64,000 nt of DNA from Nonomuraea muscovyensis (GCF_014207745.1 NZ_JACHJB010000003.1:558001-622000), one strand, 5' to 3'; counted from the first letter of the stretch, positions 50,674-59,928 are shown. Translations and numbers: made by a program. Notes: a model not told the origin generated them from the sequence alone.

Positions 50674-52272
50674 GCCGAACCAGCGCGCCAGCGCGGCGCG
50701 CAGGGCCTCCCGCTCGCCGGAGCCGGGGCGTGCGGAGTCCGTCGCCCAGGCGACGTAGCAGTCCGGCCGCAGGAGCAGCGCGGCGGGCGACCGGTGGGCA
50801 GGCCGGCCGGAGCCGACGTCAGCGGTGGTGCCGCTGTCGGCGGTGGTGCCGGCGGCGGGCCTGCGGGGGCGGGCGGCGACGGCGTCCACGCGGTCGGCCC
50901 AGCCCGGCAGCTCCTTGGCCAGGGACGCGTCGTCGGTCAGGTCCAGCAGCAGCGGCCGGGCACCGCGCGTCAGCTCGGCCAGCCGGACGGGTCCCGACGG
51001 CAGGTCCAGCACCAGGTCGGGAGCCCACCGGCCGGTCAGCGGGTGGGTGTCGCCCGGGCCCGTGGCGTAGCGGATGTCCCCGCCCGCCATCAGGTCCACG
51101 ACGCGGCGGACTGCGTCCCCGTCGCCGAGCAGCTCCGCGAACAGCTCGCGCAGCGCCGTGACCTCGGCGCCCGGAGCGATCAGCGCCGCCTGCGCCTGGG
51201 TGTGCATGACGACCCGCTGCGCGACCGGTCGCCGCTCGCTCTCGTAGCTGTCCAGGAGCCCCGGCGGGCCCCAGCCGTGGATCTCGGCGGCCAGCTTCCA
51301 GCCCAGGTTCACCGTGTCCTGCAACCCCAGGTTGAGGCCCGGCCCGCCGATCGCGCTGTGCACGTGGGCGGCGTCACCGGCCAGCAGGACCCGCCCCTCC
51401 CGGTAGCGGTCGGCCAGCCGCGTGTTGCCCCCGGCCAGCCGGCGCATCAGGTGCGGTCCAGCGCCCGCGGGCGGGTCGAGCGGCAGGTCCACGCCGAGCA
51501 CGCGGCGGACGCTCCCGCGCAGTTCGTCCAGCGTCATCGGCGCCTGCTCCACGGACGGCTCCCACTCAAGGGTGGTGACCAGCGCCGGCCGGGCGGGGAA
51601 CGGCGCGTACGCGAACAGCCCGCGTTCGGTGCGGTGGTGCGTGAACGGCGGGACGACGCCGTACCCGGGCACGTCCAGTCCGCCCGTGCCGGGGTCGACC
51701 AGCTCGGCCGGGACGGTGACGTGGGCGGTCCGCGAGACCGTGTCATCCCTCGTCACGCCGGGGAAGCCGATGCCGGACAGCTTGCGCGTCACGCTGTGCC
51801 CGCCGTCCGCCCCGACCAGGTAGCGGGCGCGCAGCCGGTAGGCGCCGGCCGGCCCCGAGATCTCGACGGTGACCGAGGCGTCGTCCTGCGACAGCCCCAC
51901 CACCTCGTGCCCTCTGCGGATCTCGACGCCCAACTCGGCCGCGCGCCGTTCCAGCACCTCCTCGATGCGGAGCTGTGGCACGGGGAGCGTGTAGAGGGGG
52001 TTGTCGTCCAGCGCCGTGAGGTCCAGCGGCAGCGCGCCGAACATGAAGTGCGGCGCCGGTCGCGGCGGCTCCGGGTCACCGCTCAGCCGCTCGTGCAGAC
52101 CGCGGCGGTCGAGCATGCGCACCACCTGGCCGACCAGGCCGTTGGCGCGGTTCTCCGTGGTACGGGCGGGCAGGCGTTCCAGCACCACCGGCCGCACTCC
52201 GGCGAGCCTCAGCTCGCAGGCCAGCATCAGCCCGTTCGGGCCTCCTCCGGCGATGACGACGTCAGCGGACAT
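50662..52272 (-). CDS. FAD-dependent aromatic hydroxylase, Rox/polyketide-hydroxylase-like
   Basis: The 536-aa group A flavin monooxygenase has ADVVIAGGGPNGLMLACELRLAGVRPVVLE (FAD), the YLVGADGGHSVTRK (DG) motif, LLAGDAAHVHSAIGGPGLNLGLQDTVNLGWKLA (GD), and a thioredoxin-like C-terminal domain. Relatives hydroxylate phenols, polyketide aromatics or rifamycins. A Gly/Thr repeat (TTADSGTTADVGSG) sits near residue 490. AAGGAGG precedes the ATG at 52272. The TetR gene 253 bp upstream, on the same strand, is a likely regulator. Confidence 0.9.
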   Translation of the reverse strand: MSADVVIAGGGPNGLMLACELRLAGVRPVVLERLPARTTENRANGLVGQVVRMLDRRGLHERLSGDPEPPRPAPHFMFGALPLDLTALDDNPLYTLPVPQLRIEEVLERRAAELGVEIRRGHEVVGLSQDDASVTVEISGPAGAYRLRARYLVGADGGHSVTRKLSGIGFPGVTRDDTVSRTAHVTVPAELVDPGTGGLDVPGYGVVPPFTHHRTERGLFAYAPFPARPALVTTLEWEPSVEQAPMTLDELRGSVRRVLGVDLPLDPPAGAGPHLMRRLAGGNTRLADRYREGRVLLAGDAAHVHSAIGGPGLNLGLQDTVNLGWKLAAEIHGWGPPGLLDSYESERRPVAQRVVMHTQAQAALIAPGAEVTALRELFAELLGDGDAVRRVVDLMAGGDIRYATGPGDTHPLTGRWAPDLVLDLPSGPVRLAELTRGARPLLLDLTDDASLAKELPGWADRVDAVAARPRRPAAGTTADSGTTADVGSGRPAHRSPAALLLRPDCYVAWATDSARPGSGEREALRAALARWFGAAA

Positions 52273-52340
52273 GATGGTCCTCCTTGTTCGGTGCCGTTGT
52301 TCGGTGTCGTTGGATGAGGCCGCCGCCGGGCATGGCGCAT

Positions 52341-52362
52341 CACCCCGGCCGCGGCCGGGGTG
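52341..52362. terminator. 22-bp perfect palindrome between TetR and monooxygenase genes
   Basis: Eleven-bp arms, CACCCCGGCCG and its complement, meet with no spacer 164 bp beyond the TetR stop. It may terminate the TetR transcript or be an operator. The rest of the 253-bp gap shows no gene. Confidence 0.45.
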
Positions 52363-52525
52363 GCCGCAGGGGTGCGTCAGAAGGCCCGGCAACTGTGCTT
52401 ACGGGCAGCTCAGGGGCATGGTCGAAGCGGGCGCGTCAGGGGCGGGATCGAGGCGTGGCCGCGCGGTCGAGGAGAGACGATGGTGCCGGGTGGAGCGGCC
52501 AGGAGCTTCGGGGTCGAGGGCGCGG

Positions 52526-53200
52526 TCAGGGTTGGGGGAGTCCGGCCGCGAGCTGGCCGAGCGCGTCGTGCAGCAGGGCGGCCATCGAGACCGGCGTCTC
52601 GGCGCGCAGCCACTGGTCGGTGGCGACCGTGATGGCCGCTCCCACCGCGCCGGCCACCAGGCGCGGGTAGAGGTCACGCGCGACGTCGGTGCCGGTGCGA
52701 TCGGCGATCGCGGCGGCCAGTTCGGCCTCGGCCGCCACGCCGGCCTTGACGAACTCCGCCTGCAACGCCGGCTCGGTGACCATCAACCGGACCCCGGCCA
52801 GCCACTGACCGGAAGCCCCCTCCGGCCCTGAGCCCTCACCACCGGAGTCGCCGCCAGTGGAGCCCTCGCCACCGGAGCCCTCGTCCTCCATCGCGAACCG
52901 GGTCAGCACCGCGCTGGTGACGGCCTCCCACAGGGGCTTGCCGGCGGGCTGCGCGCGCAGCTCGGCCGCGATCAGCCGGGCCCGGTCGAGGTGCCGGGCC
53001 GCGATGGCCTCGCCCTTGCTGGCGAAGTAGTTGTTGAAGGTACGGGTGGAGACGCCGGCCTCGGCGGCGATGTCCTCGACGCGCACGTTGTCCCACCCCC
53101 GCTCGACGGTCAGCCGGATGGCCGCCCAGCTCAACGCGATGCGGGTCTGCTGCTTCTTGCGCTCCCTCAGGCTCGTGCGCCCAGCGTCCTCGTCTCCCAC
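52526..53200 (-). CDS. TetR-family regulator with Gly/Glu-rich insertion
   Basis: The 224-aa protein has the HTH RIALSWAAIRLTVERGWDNVRVEDIAAEAGVSTRTFNNYFASKGEAIA and a helical ligand domain. Between helices (about 107-130) lies a repeat-derived low-complexity run, EGSGGEGSTGGDSGGEGSG, not usual for the family and probably an expanded loop. The likely target is the downstream flavin monooxygenase. A minus-strand TATCGT 7 nt from the GTG at 53200 fits a leaderless mRNA. Confidence 0.88.
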   Translation of the reverse strand: MGDEDAGRTSLRERKKQQTRIALSWAAIRLTVERGWDNVRVEDIAAEAGVSTRTFNNYFASKGEAIAARHLDRARLIAAELRAQPAGKPLWEAVTSAVLTRFAMEDEGSGGEGSTGGDSGGEGSGPEGASGQWLAGVRLMVTEPALQAEFVKAGVAAEAELAAAIADRTGTDVARDLYPRLVAGAVGAAITVATDQWLRAETPVSMAALLHDALGQLAAGLPQP

Positions 53201-53207
53201 GATGACA

Positions 53208-53213
53208 ACGATA
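53208..53213 (-). promoter_or_regulatory. -10 box of the TetR gene
   Basis: TATCGT (TANNNT) is followed by 7 nt and the GTG at 53200, in an AT-rich 30-bp gap. Confidence 0.45.
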
Positions 53214-53229
53214 GCAAAAACTTACGCGA

Positions 53230-54675
53230 TCAGAAAAGATGCGTGTTCGGCAATTTTTCTTCGACGGTCTCCCGCCGGCGGCCCCGTCGTAGCGGGCGTA
53301 CCAGGGAGGCCGCCAGCAGCGGGAGGAGCAGCATCCCGATGTGGATGGGCGCCGCCATGTACCGGAAGTCCTGGGCCGAGATGTTGGCCAGGATGGCGAG
53401 CTGCTGCCCCACCACCACCGCCGCCACGGCCGGCACGTACCTGTTGCGCAGCGCCCACGCCGCCAGCCCCACCGCCAGGTACGACACGTACGACCAGAGC
53501 GCTCCCCGCCAGATGAGCCAGTCGTAGCGCGGAGCCGCCGCGGTCACCAGCCACCAGTCGGCCACCTCGTACAGCTCCTGCGAGATCGGCCGCGACGAGA
53601 ACAGGTGCCGCTCGGGGAAGTCGGGCACCTTGTCCGGGCCGACGTAGGTCTCGGCGGTCGGCCGGCGGGAGAAGTGGTAGGTCTCCCCGCCGACGGCCCA
53701 CTCGTCCTGCGTGATCTTCCAGGCGATGGCGCCCCTGCAGAGCCGGGCGTCCACGACGAGGCCGGGCCGCTCCAGCAGCAGGCGTTTCCAGAGGTCCAGC
53801 AGCTCGCCCGCGTGCGCGTCGGCCTGCTGCCAGTTGAAGTCGTTCCGCCAGATCAGCGGGTTGATGGTGTGGCAGGTGCCGCCCTCCGTCCAGCGCGGCA
53901 ACGGTGCCACGGCCGCCATGACGGCCCGGTCCCGGTAGCCGAACAGCTCCGGATGCCCGCGGTAGAGCACCGCGACGTCGCCGAAGGCCGTGTGGTACAC
54001 GTACGTCTTCGACGGGGCGGCGATGCCGACCAGCGGGAACACCAGGTTGGTGAGCAGGAGGGGGACGGCCGCCGCGACCGTGCCGACGAGCGCCAGCCGT
54101 ACCCTCATGACCTTGACCACCAGCACCAGCACGACGACGGCGACCGCCACGATCAGGAAGCCGTTCGCCCGGAACAACCCCAGCGCCGTCATGAGCACGC
54201 CGAGACCGGCCAGCCGCCCGACGGTGACGGTCCGCGCCGCAGCCATGCCCGCGCACGACGCCGCGATCGCCACCACGCACAGCGTGAACGGCACGTCCTT
54301 CCACAGCGTGACCGCGAACGCGCCGACCGGAGGCAGGAACGGCATCAGCACGGCGACCGCCGTCGTCGAGCGCGGGGGCGCGCCGAGCGCCCGCAGGGCG
54401 GTGGCCAGGTAGGTGAGCGTGGCGGCCATGGCCGTGGTCTGGAGCAGGGTCACCAGGCCGAGGTCGCCGCTGACGCGGACGCTGAGCCACAGCAGGGCGT
54501 CGTAGACGACGGAATGGTCGCTCACCCAGGGACCGGCCATGGTGTGGCTCAGGTAGAGCACCGAGTCCCGGCTGAACAGGCCAGGATGGTAGGCCAGCCA
54601 CCAGCACACGAGCACAGCCTGGATGGCGAGGAATGTCGCGAGCGTCCCCGGTCGCGATGCCTTCGCGTTCTGCAT
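53230..54675 (-). CDS. polytopic membrane protein, GT-C-like
   Basis: The 481-aa protein has roughly 10 hydrophobic helices. Between the first two lies FSRDSVLYLSHTMAGPWVSDHSVVYDALLW, which resembles the first outer loop of GT-C glycosyltransferases (Asp-containing, with WxSDxH-like residues). A large outer loop (about 225-375) contains RNDFNWQQADAHAGELLDLWKRLLLERP. This suggests a lipid-phosphate-sugar-dependent glycosyltransferase or a polymer-assembly protein. It ends 30 bp before the TetR gene and lies 36 bp after the deacetylase gene on the same strand. Confidence 0.75.
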   Translation of the reverse strand: MQNAKASRPGTLATFLAIQAVLVCWWLAYHPGLFSRDSVLYLSHTMAGPWVSDHSVVYDALLWLSVRVSGDLGLVTLLQTTAMAATLTYLATALRALGAPPRSTTAVAVLMPFLPPVGAFAVTLWKDVPFTLCVVAIAASCAGMAAARTVTVGRLAGLGVLMTALGLFRANGFLIVAVAVVVLVLVVKVMRVRLALVGTVAAAVPLLLTNLVFPLVGIAAPSKTYVYHTAFGDVAVLYRGHPELFGYRDRAVMAAVAPLPRWTEGGTCHTINPLIWRNDFNWQQADAHAGELLDLWKRLLLERPGLVVDARLCRGAIAWKITQDEWAVGGETYHFSRRPTAETYVGPDKVPDFPERHLFSSRPISQELYEVADWWLVTAAAPRYDWLIWRGALWSYVSYLAVGLAAWALRNRYVPAVAAVVVGQQLAILANISAQDFRYMAAPIHIGMLLLPLLAASLVRPLRRGRRRETVEEKLPNTHLF

Positions 54676-54711
54676 GACTCCAATCCCGGCCAGCGGGACC
54701 CATACCCCGGC

Positions 54712-55416
54712 CTACGGGTAGCTGACCCCTGCTTCGAGCCTCCTGCCGCCGAGCAGCGTGGGCACCGTGACCAGGTGATACCCGCGCTTCTTCAGCTCCT
54801 TGACGATCGACGGCATCGCCTTGACGGTCTGCGGGACCACATCGTGCATGAGGATCACCCCGTCACGCCCGGCCAGCCGGAGCACGGCCGCCTTGATCCG
54901 CTTGGCGTCCCGCAGCTTCCAGTCGAGCGTCGTGCCCGTCCACATGACCTGCGCGAGCCCCTGTTCGCCGGCCAGGCGCAGCACCCGCTCGTCGGTGTGC
55001 CCGTACGGCGGGCGGAACATCGTCACCCGCCGGCCCGTGGTCTCTTCGATGATCGTCTGGGTGACGCGCAGCTCGTCGAGGATTTCGCTGTCGTTCGAGG
55101 ACGTCAGGGACTGGTGGCCGTAGGTGTGGTTGCCCACCGCGTGGCCCTCGGCGGCGGTCCTCCTGGCGATGGCCGGGAACTCCTCGACGTGCTTGCCCAT
55201 GAGGAAGAAGGTGGCCTTGACCTTCTCCTTCTTCAGCACGTCCAGCAGGGCCGGCGTCTGCTCGCCCGGGCCGTCGTCGAACGTCAGCGCGATGCACTTC
55301 ACCTTCGCGCAGTCGACCTTCGCCTGCGCCCCGGCCTCCGGAGCACCACTCATCACCAGCGAAACCGCTAGTAACCCCTGAATCACCACAGGTGCCACCT
55401 TATGGCGAAAGCGCAC
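54712..55416 (-). CDS. secreted polysaccharide deacetylase, NodB type
   Basis: The 234-aa precursor has a signal peptide (about 1-33, VIQGLLAVSLVMSGAPEAGAQA). The NodB domain has the catalytic TFDDGPGEQTPALLDVL (base and metal Asp), the metal HxxxxH in GNHTYGHQSL, MFRPPYGHTD and VILMHDVV. It removes acetyl groups from chitin- or peptidoglycan-type glycans outside the cell. AAGG overlaps the GTG at 55416; a GTG seven codons later is an alternative. It follows the LuxC-like gene by 34 bp on the same strand. Confidence 0.9.
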   Translation of the reverse strand: MRFRHKVAPVVIQGLLAVSLVMSGAPEAGAQAKVDCAKVKCIALTFDDGPGEQTPALLDVLKKEKVKATFFLMGKHVEEFPAIARRTAAEGHAVGNHTYGHQSLTSSNDSEILDELRVTQTIIEETTGRRVTMFRPPYGHTDERVLRLAGEQGLAQVMWTGTTLDWKLRDAKRIKAAVLRLAGRDGVILMHDVVPQTVKAMPSIVKELKKRGYHLVTVPTLLGGRRLEAGVSYP

Positions 55417-55450
55417 CTTGTGCGGCCCTGTGCCGGCCGCCTGTGCGCTG

Positions 55451-56743
55451 TCAGCGGATCGTGACCAGGCGGGTGAACTCGGCCGGCAGGTCGTAGCCGT
55501 CCCACACGCGCTGGAAGCCGAGCGCCTCACCGATCGGCACCATCCGGTCGACGCCCCGCCCCGCCAGCGCACCCGCCAGCTCCGCCAGTTGGGCGCGCGA
55601 GAAGCCGAAGTGGGTCATCGTCTGGTCGGCGCGCCGCACCAGGCGGACCAGCTCGGCCGGAGAGGCGATCCGGGCGTGCGCGAACGTGCCCGTGCCCAGC
55701 CGGCGCCGCGGCGCCGCCTCCGGCGCGGTGAGGACGACGCCGGTCACCGCGTTGCCGTGGAAGCCGATGGACCGCGCCACGCCGTCGGCGGCCAGGCCGT
55801 ACGTGGCGACCCGCTTCTCGACCGCCATCGCGGCGTCCACCGTCCAGCCCCGCCGCGCCACCGCCCGCGCCAGGCACGTGGTGAAGTCGTCGCGGGCCGC
55901 GTCGCAGTCGGCGGGCACGCCGACCCAGAAGACGGTACGGGGTGACGAGCAGGCCGCCTGGTCGAACCAGTAGGCGTCGGCGGCGAATCCGTCGGCCACC
56001 GCCTCGCGGGTGCCCGCCGGCGCGGCCAGCCAGGCCGAGGCCAGGACGAGCGCGAACGACGACCGGTCGGGGAAGGTCAGGTCGCGCGCGTGGGGCGCGA
56101 GCGGATGGCGCCGCACCTCGTCGACGGTGCGGTCGCCGCCCCAGATCACCCGCAGGTCGCAGGCCGCCGACAGGCTGGCGGTGATGGCGTCGGAACGGGT
56201 GTAGGAGACGATCCGCTGGGTCGCGGCGACGGCCTCGGACACCGCCCCGCCGGACTCGTCGAGTGTCTCCTGCAGGGCCCGCAGGAGCACCGAGGCCACC
56301 GGGCCCGCCCTGGTCGAGAGCCGGACCACGTTGCGGTTGCCCATCAGGGCGGACAGGGCCCAGGAGTAGACGAAGACGGTGTCGACGTTCGCGGGCGGAA
56401 CGTGGAACACCAGGCCGCGCGGCACCCGTACGTACTCGCCGCCGCGCACCGCCTCGACGGTCCGCGCGAGCTCGCGCGGCCGCAGGAAGAAGCCGAGGGA
56501 GGCGAGCTCGGGGTGGCGGCGCGCGAGCTCGGGACGCAGCAGCCGCCGCCCGAACGCGACGAGGAAGTCACGCACCCGCTCGTCTCCGGCACCGAGCAGG
56601 CCCGCCCCGGTCAGGCCCGCGAGCAGCCCACCGACACCCACCGACGCCCCCTCGGGAAACCGCACCGCCACCTCATCACCACCACCGGTGGGATGGCCGG
56701 CGGGCGGTCGGTCGCCGGGGGCGTCGCCCGAGGGTCCAACCAT
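55451..56743 (-). CDS. LuxC-like acyl-thioester reductase
   Basis: The 430-aa protein belongs to the LuxC (ALDH-like) family. It has PRGLVFHVPPANVDTVFVYSW (cofactor), MGNRNVVRLSTRAG, IVSYTRSDAITASLS, WGGDRTVDEVRRHPLAPHARDLTFPDRSS, and the catalytic C265 in FDQAACSSPRTVFWVG. LuxC reduces an acyl thioester to the aldehyde with NADPH. A Gly/Pro-rich N-terminus (1-25) is atypical. Its start overlaps the LuxE-like stop by 1 nt. No luxA/luxB is near, so light production is not implied. Confidence 0.88.
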   Translation of the reverse strand: MVGPSGDAPGDRPPAGHPTGGGDEVAVRFPEGASVGVGGLLAGLTGAGLLGAGDERVRDFLVAFGRRLLRPELARRHPELASLGFFLRPRELARTVEAVRGGEYVRVPRGLVFHVPPANVDTVFVYSWALSALMGNRNVVRLSTRAGPVASVLLRALQETLDESGGAVSEAVAATQRIVSYTRSDAITASLSAACDLRVIWGGDRTVDEVRRHPLAPHARDLTFPDRSSFALVLASAWLAAPAGTREAVADGFAADAYWFDQAACSSPRTVFWVGVPADCDAARDDFTTCLARAVARRGWTVDAAMAVEKRVATYGLAADGVARSIGFHGNAVTGVVLTAPEAAPRRRLGTGTFAHARIASPAELVRLVRRADQTMTHFGFSRAQLAELAGALAGRGVDRMVPIGEALGFQRVWDGYDLPAEFTRLVTIR

Positions 56744-57774
56744 CAGGCCGCCACCTGCCCGAAGGTGTCGCTGCACCCGCGCGTCTCGGCCCGCGGCAGC
56801 CGCCCCAGCACCGAGAACCGCTTGCCCGGCCACACCCCGTCGTCCACCCCGTGCACCACCCCGAGGTCCTCGGTCAGCAGCACGTGACCCGGATAGGACG
56901 TCGGCAGCGTGCTCACCACCTCGATCAACCCCGACACGCCCGGCGGCGCCTCCTCCCACGTCTCCGGATCGCGGATCACCACGTTGGCGAAGTCGGGACA
57001 GTAGAGCCCGTCACCGTCGGGCCCTTCGAGGAAGACGGTGCCGATCTGCTCCACCATGCCGTAGAAGTCATGGATCCGGGTCAGCCCGCACTCCTCGCCC
57101 AGCCGCGCGCGGAAGGCGGTGTTGTCGACGGCCTGGTCCGCCAGCTTCTTCCACCCCCCGGAATGGATCAGCACCCCGTGGGACAGGTCGAGCCGCAGCT
57201 CCCGCAGGTAGAGCCAGGCCATGAAGGTGAACCCGAAGATCAGGAACGGTTCGCGGCCGTGCCGCGCCAGGAAGCCCTCGACCGCCCGCCCGTCGAGCCC
57301 GCCCCCCTCGTCGAGCGCGAACGTGTGGTCGCGGCCGAAGTTCATCATCCCCAGCACCCCCGCGCCGCGGGCGCTCAGCGCCGGGTCGCGGGTCACCGAC
57401 CGGCTGTCGACGATGAGCATCGGCAGCCGCCGCCCGCCCAGCACCGCCCGCAGCGTCGCCGCCAGCATGCGCGGCTGCGCCGCCGCCGCCTCGCGGTCGA
57501 GGTAGACACGGCTGGGCGCCTGCCCCGTGGTGCCGCTGGACGTGAGCACCCTGAACACCCGCTCCTCGGGCACGCTGCGCAACTCGTGCGTCTTGAACAG
57601 CCGCACCGGCAGCCACGGCAGGTCCGCCACCCGCTCGTACGGGCCCGACGCCCCGATCGCCGCCAGGATCCGCCGGTACGGCGGGCAGTCGCGCCGATGC
57701 CGCTCGGTCAGCTCGGCCAGCCGGGGCAGCAACGCCGCCTCCCGCTCGGCCTCGGTCAGCCGGAAAACGCTCAT
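56743..57774 (-). CDS. LuxE-like acyl-protein synthetase
   Basis: The 343-aa adenylating enzyme is of the LuxE/PaaK-like group. It has VLTSSGTTGQAPSRVYLD (AMP/phosphate loop), GMMNFGRDHTFALDEGGGL, FLIFGFTFMAW, LIHSGGWKKLADQAV and DFYGMVEQIGTVFLEGP (the Y-G-x-x-E motif). LuxE activates fatty acids with ATP and transfers them through an enzyme thioester to LuxC. It is directly coupled to the LuxC-like gene, which supports a working LuxCE pair. The natural acyl chain is unknown. Confidence 0.88.
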   Translation of the reverse strand: MSVFRLTEAEREAALLPRLAELTERHRRDCPPYRRILAAIGASGPYERVADLPWLPVRLFKTHELRSVPEERVFRVLTSSGTTGQAPSRVYLDREAAAAQPRMLAATLRAVLGGRRLPMLIVDSRSVTRDPALSARGAGVLGMMNFGRDHTFALDEGGGLDGRAVEGFLARHGREPFLIFGFTFMAWLYLRELRLDLSHGVLIHSGGWKKLADQAVDNTAFRARLGEECGLTRIHDFYGMVEQIGTVFLEGPDGDGLYCPDFANVVIRDPETWEEAPPGVSGLIEVVSTLPTSYPGHVLLTEDLGVVHGVDDGVWPGKRFSVLGRLPRAETRGCSDTFGQVAA

Positions 57775-57817
57775 CCCACCCCTCCGCCCGCCTTCCGCCG
57801 AGCCGCCACGACCGGGC

Positions 57818-59161
57818 TCACGTGCGGGACTCCAGGGCGCGGTAGTCGATCTTGCCCGTGGTGAGCAGCGGCAGCCGGTCCACCGCCCGCACGTCGAAGC
57901 CGCTCCAGTGCAGCCGCAGCTCCGTGCCCAGCCGCCGGGCCAGCCGGGCGCACCCGTCGCGGTCGAGGCCCTCGGCCCACACCGTCACCCGGTCGTCGCC
58001 GCTCGTCGCCGCCACCGGGCCGCAGCCGCGCAGCAGCCCCTCCACGTCGTCGAGGTTGACCCGCACCCCGAAGATCTTGGCGATGCGCTTCACCCGGCCC
58101 GTGAGGTGGAGGAAGCCCTCGTCGTCGAGGTGACCGAGGTCGCCGGTGCGCAGCACGCCGCCCAGGTCGTCGCCCCGCGCCAGGTCGGCGGCCGTCTCGG
58201 CGTAGCCCATCATGACGTTGGGCCCGTGGTAGACGACCTCGCCGTCCTCGACGGCCAGGCGCCCGCCCGGCACGGCCTGCCCGCACGAGCCCGGCTTGTC
58301 GGCCAGCCGCTCCGGGGCCAGGACGGAGATGCGGGCGGTCGCCTCGGTCTGGCCGTACATGACGAAGAACCGCCCCGCCTTGGCGGCGAACTCGCCGACC
58401 AGCTCGGCGCGCAGCCGCCCGCCCGCCTGGGTCATCGTGGCGAGCTTGGGGTGCTCGGCCGGGTCGAAGCGGAGCCTGCGCAGCATCTCGTACTGGTAGG
58501 GGACGGCGGCCAGCGACGTGCAGCCGTGGGCGTCGAGGTGGGTCCAGAACGACCGCTCCAGCAGCCCCGCGTCGGTCAGCACCACCGTGCCGCCCGCGGC
58601 GAGGTGGCTGTTGAGCACCGACAGGCCGTAGCTGTAGTGGAGCGGGAGACTCGTCGGCGCGACGTCGCCGGGGCCGATCGCCAGGGTGGTGGCGATGGCA
58701 TGGGCGTTGGCCAGCACGGCCCGCCGGGACAGCCGGACGAGCTTGGGGTTGCCGGTCGATCCCGACGTGGCGAGCAGGACGGCCAGGTCGGGATGGGGGG
58801 CGGGCGCCTCGCGGCGGCCACGCGGCGAGCCCTCGACGGCGTGCGCGAAGCCGAACACCGCCGTGGGCCGGAACCTCCTGATCAGCTCGGTCAGCGCGCC
58901 GGGGGACAGGTCGGCGTCGAGCAGCGCGACGGGCGTGCGGGCGTGCAGCGCGGCGAGGTAGCGCACCACCGAGGTCAGGTCGTTGCGCATGCCGCAGAAC
59001 ACCGGGCCGGGCGGCAGGCGGGTCAGGACCCGCGCGGCCCGCTCGACCCGGGCGGCCAGCTCGTCGCCCGCGAGCGCGCCCGGCTCGCCGGCGACGACGA
59101 GCCGCGCGTCCGGGTGCGGGAATGCGTCCATGGCAGGTCCATCCGTCGTGTCGGCTCTCAC
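57818..59161 (-). CDS. AMP-dependent acyl ligase/synthetase
   Basis: The 447-aa ANL-family enzyme is shorter than usual acyl-CoA synthetases (about 500-550). It has VLLATSGSTGNPKLVRLSRRA (P-loop), SLPLHYSYGLSVLNSHL, FFVMYGQTEATARISVL (A5), LRTGDLGHLDDEGFLHLTGRVKRIAKIFG (A7/A8 hinge) and LLTTGKIDYRAL (A10 Lys). It activates a carboxylic acid, most simply loading it onto the ACP encoded two genes upstream. The GTG at 59161 overlaps the reductase stop as GTGA. Confidence 0.88.
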   Translation of the reverse strand: MRADTTDGPAMDAFPHPDARLVVAGEPGALAGDELAARVERAARVLTRLPPGPVFCGMRNDLTSVVRYLAALHARTPVALLDADLSPGALTELIRRFRPTAVFGFAHAVEGSPRGRREAPAPHPDLAVLLATSGSTGNPKLVRLSRRAVLANAHAIATTLAIGPGDVAPTSLPLHYSYGLSVLNSHLAAGGTVVLTDAGLLERSFWTHLDAHGCTSLAAVPYQYEMLRRLRFDPAEHPKLATMTQAGGRLRAELVGEFAAKAGRFFVMYGQTEATARISVLAPERLADKPGSCGQAVPGGRLAVEDGEVVYHGPNVMMGYAETAADLARGDDLGGVLRTGDLGHLDDEGFLHLTGRVKRIAKIFGVRVNLDDVEGLLRGCGPVAATSGDDRVTVWAEGLDRDGCARLARRLGTELRLHWSGFDVRAVDRLPLLTTGKIDYRALESRT

Positions 59162-59928
59162 AGCACCAGCCCGCCGTCGACGCCGATGACCTGGCCGGTG
59201 ATGAAGGAAGCGGGCTCGGAGAGCAGGAAGGCCACGGCGGCGGCCACGTCGGCGGGCTCACCGAGGCGGCCGAGCGGGGTCGCCGCGACGGTCGCCGCCC
59301 GCGCGTCGTCGCCGAGCGAGGCCAGCATGCCGGTGTCGATGTAGCCGGGGGCCACGGCGTTGACCCGGACACCGGCGGGGCCCAGCTCCTTGGCGGCGGC
59401 CACGGTCAGCCCGAGCAGCGCGGCCTTGGTGGCGGCGTAGACGGCCTGGCCCGGCGCGCCGCGCAGACCCATGATCGACGAGACCAGCACCACGGCGGGG
59501 CGGGCGCCTCGGCGCAGCAGCCGGACCGCCGCCTGGAGGGTGTTGGCCGCGCCCATCGCGTTGACCTTGAACAGCCGGGACACCGAAGCGGTGGGCGTCA
59601 TGCCGAGCAGGCCCGGCTCGTGGACGCCCGCGTTGACCACCAGCGCGTCGAGACGGCCGTGACGGCGGTGGATCTCGCGCATCACGGCGGCGATCGCCTC
59701 GGCGTCGGCCACGTCGCCGTAGGCGGAGAAGGCGCGGCCGCCGGTCTCGACGGCGACCTCGGCGGCGGCCTTCGCCGCCCGCTCCTCGTCGCGGCCGTGC
59801 ACGACCACGTCGTGTCCGGCGGCGGCCAGCGTGACGGCCACGGCCCGCCCGATGCCCGTGGTCGAGCCCGTGACCAGCGCCACGCGCGGACCGGCGCCGG
59901 CACGCGGCTCAGGAGGAAGCGCCGGCAC
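59158..59928 (-). CDS. FabG-like 3-oxoacyl-ACP reductase/SDR
   Basis: The 256-aa classical SDR has RVALVTGSTTGIGRAVAVTLAAAG, VVNAGVHEPG, VLVSSIMGLRGAPGQAVYAATKAALLGL (catalytic Ser, Tyr, Lys), RVNAVAPGYIDTGML and the FabG-like end FITGQVIGVDGGLVL. It probably reduces a beta-ketoacyl group on the neighbouring ACP. It overlaps the ACP gene by 20 nt and the ligase start by 4 nt. Confidence 0.9.
   Translation of the reverse strand: MPALPPEPRAGAGPRVALVTGSTTGIGRAVAVTLAAAGHDVVVHGRDEERAAKAAAEVAVETGGRAFSAYGDVADAEAIAAVMREIHRRHGRLDALVVNAGVHEPGLLGMTPTASVSRLFKVNAMGAANTLQAAVRLLRRGARPAVVLVSSIMGLRGAPGQAVYAATKAALLGLTVAAAKELGPAGVRVNAVAPGYIDTGMLASLGDDARAATVAATPLGRLGEPADVAAAVAFLLSEPASFITGQVIGVDGGLVL

Noticed and set aside
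55451..57774. A bioluminescence (lux) operon
   Set aside because: LuxC- and LuxE-like proteins are present but no luciferase LuxA/LuxB or LuxD; such proteins also occur outside light systems.
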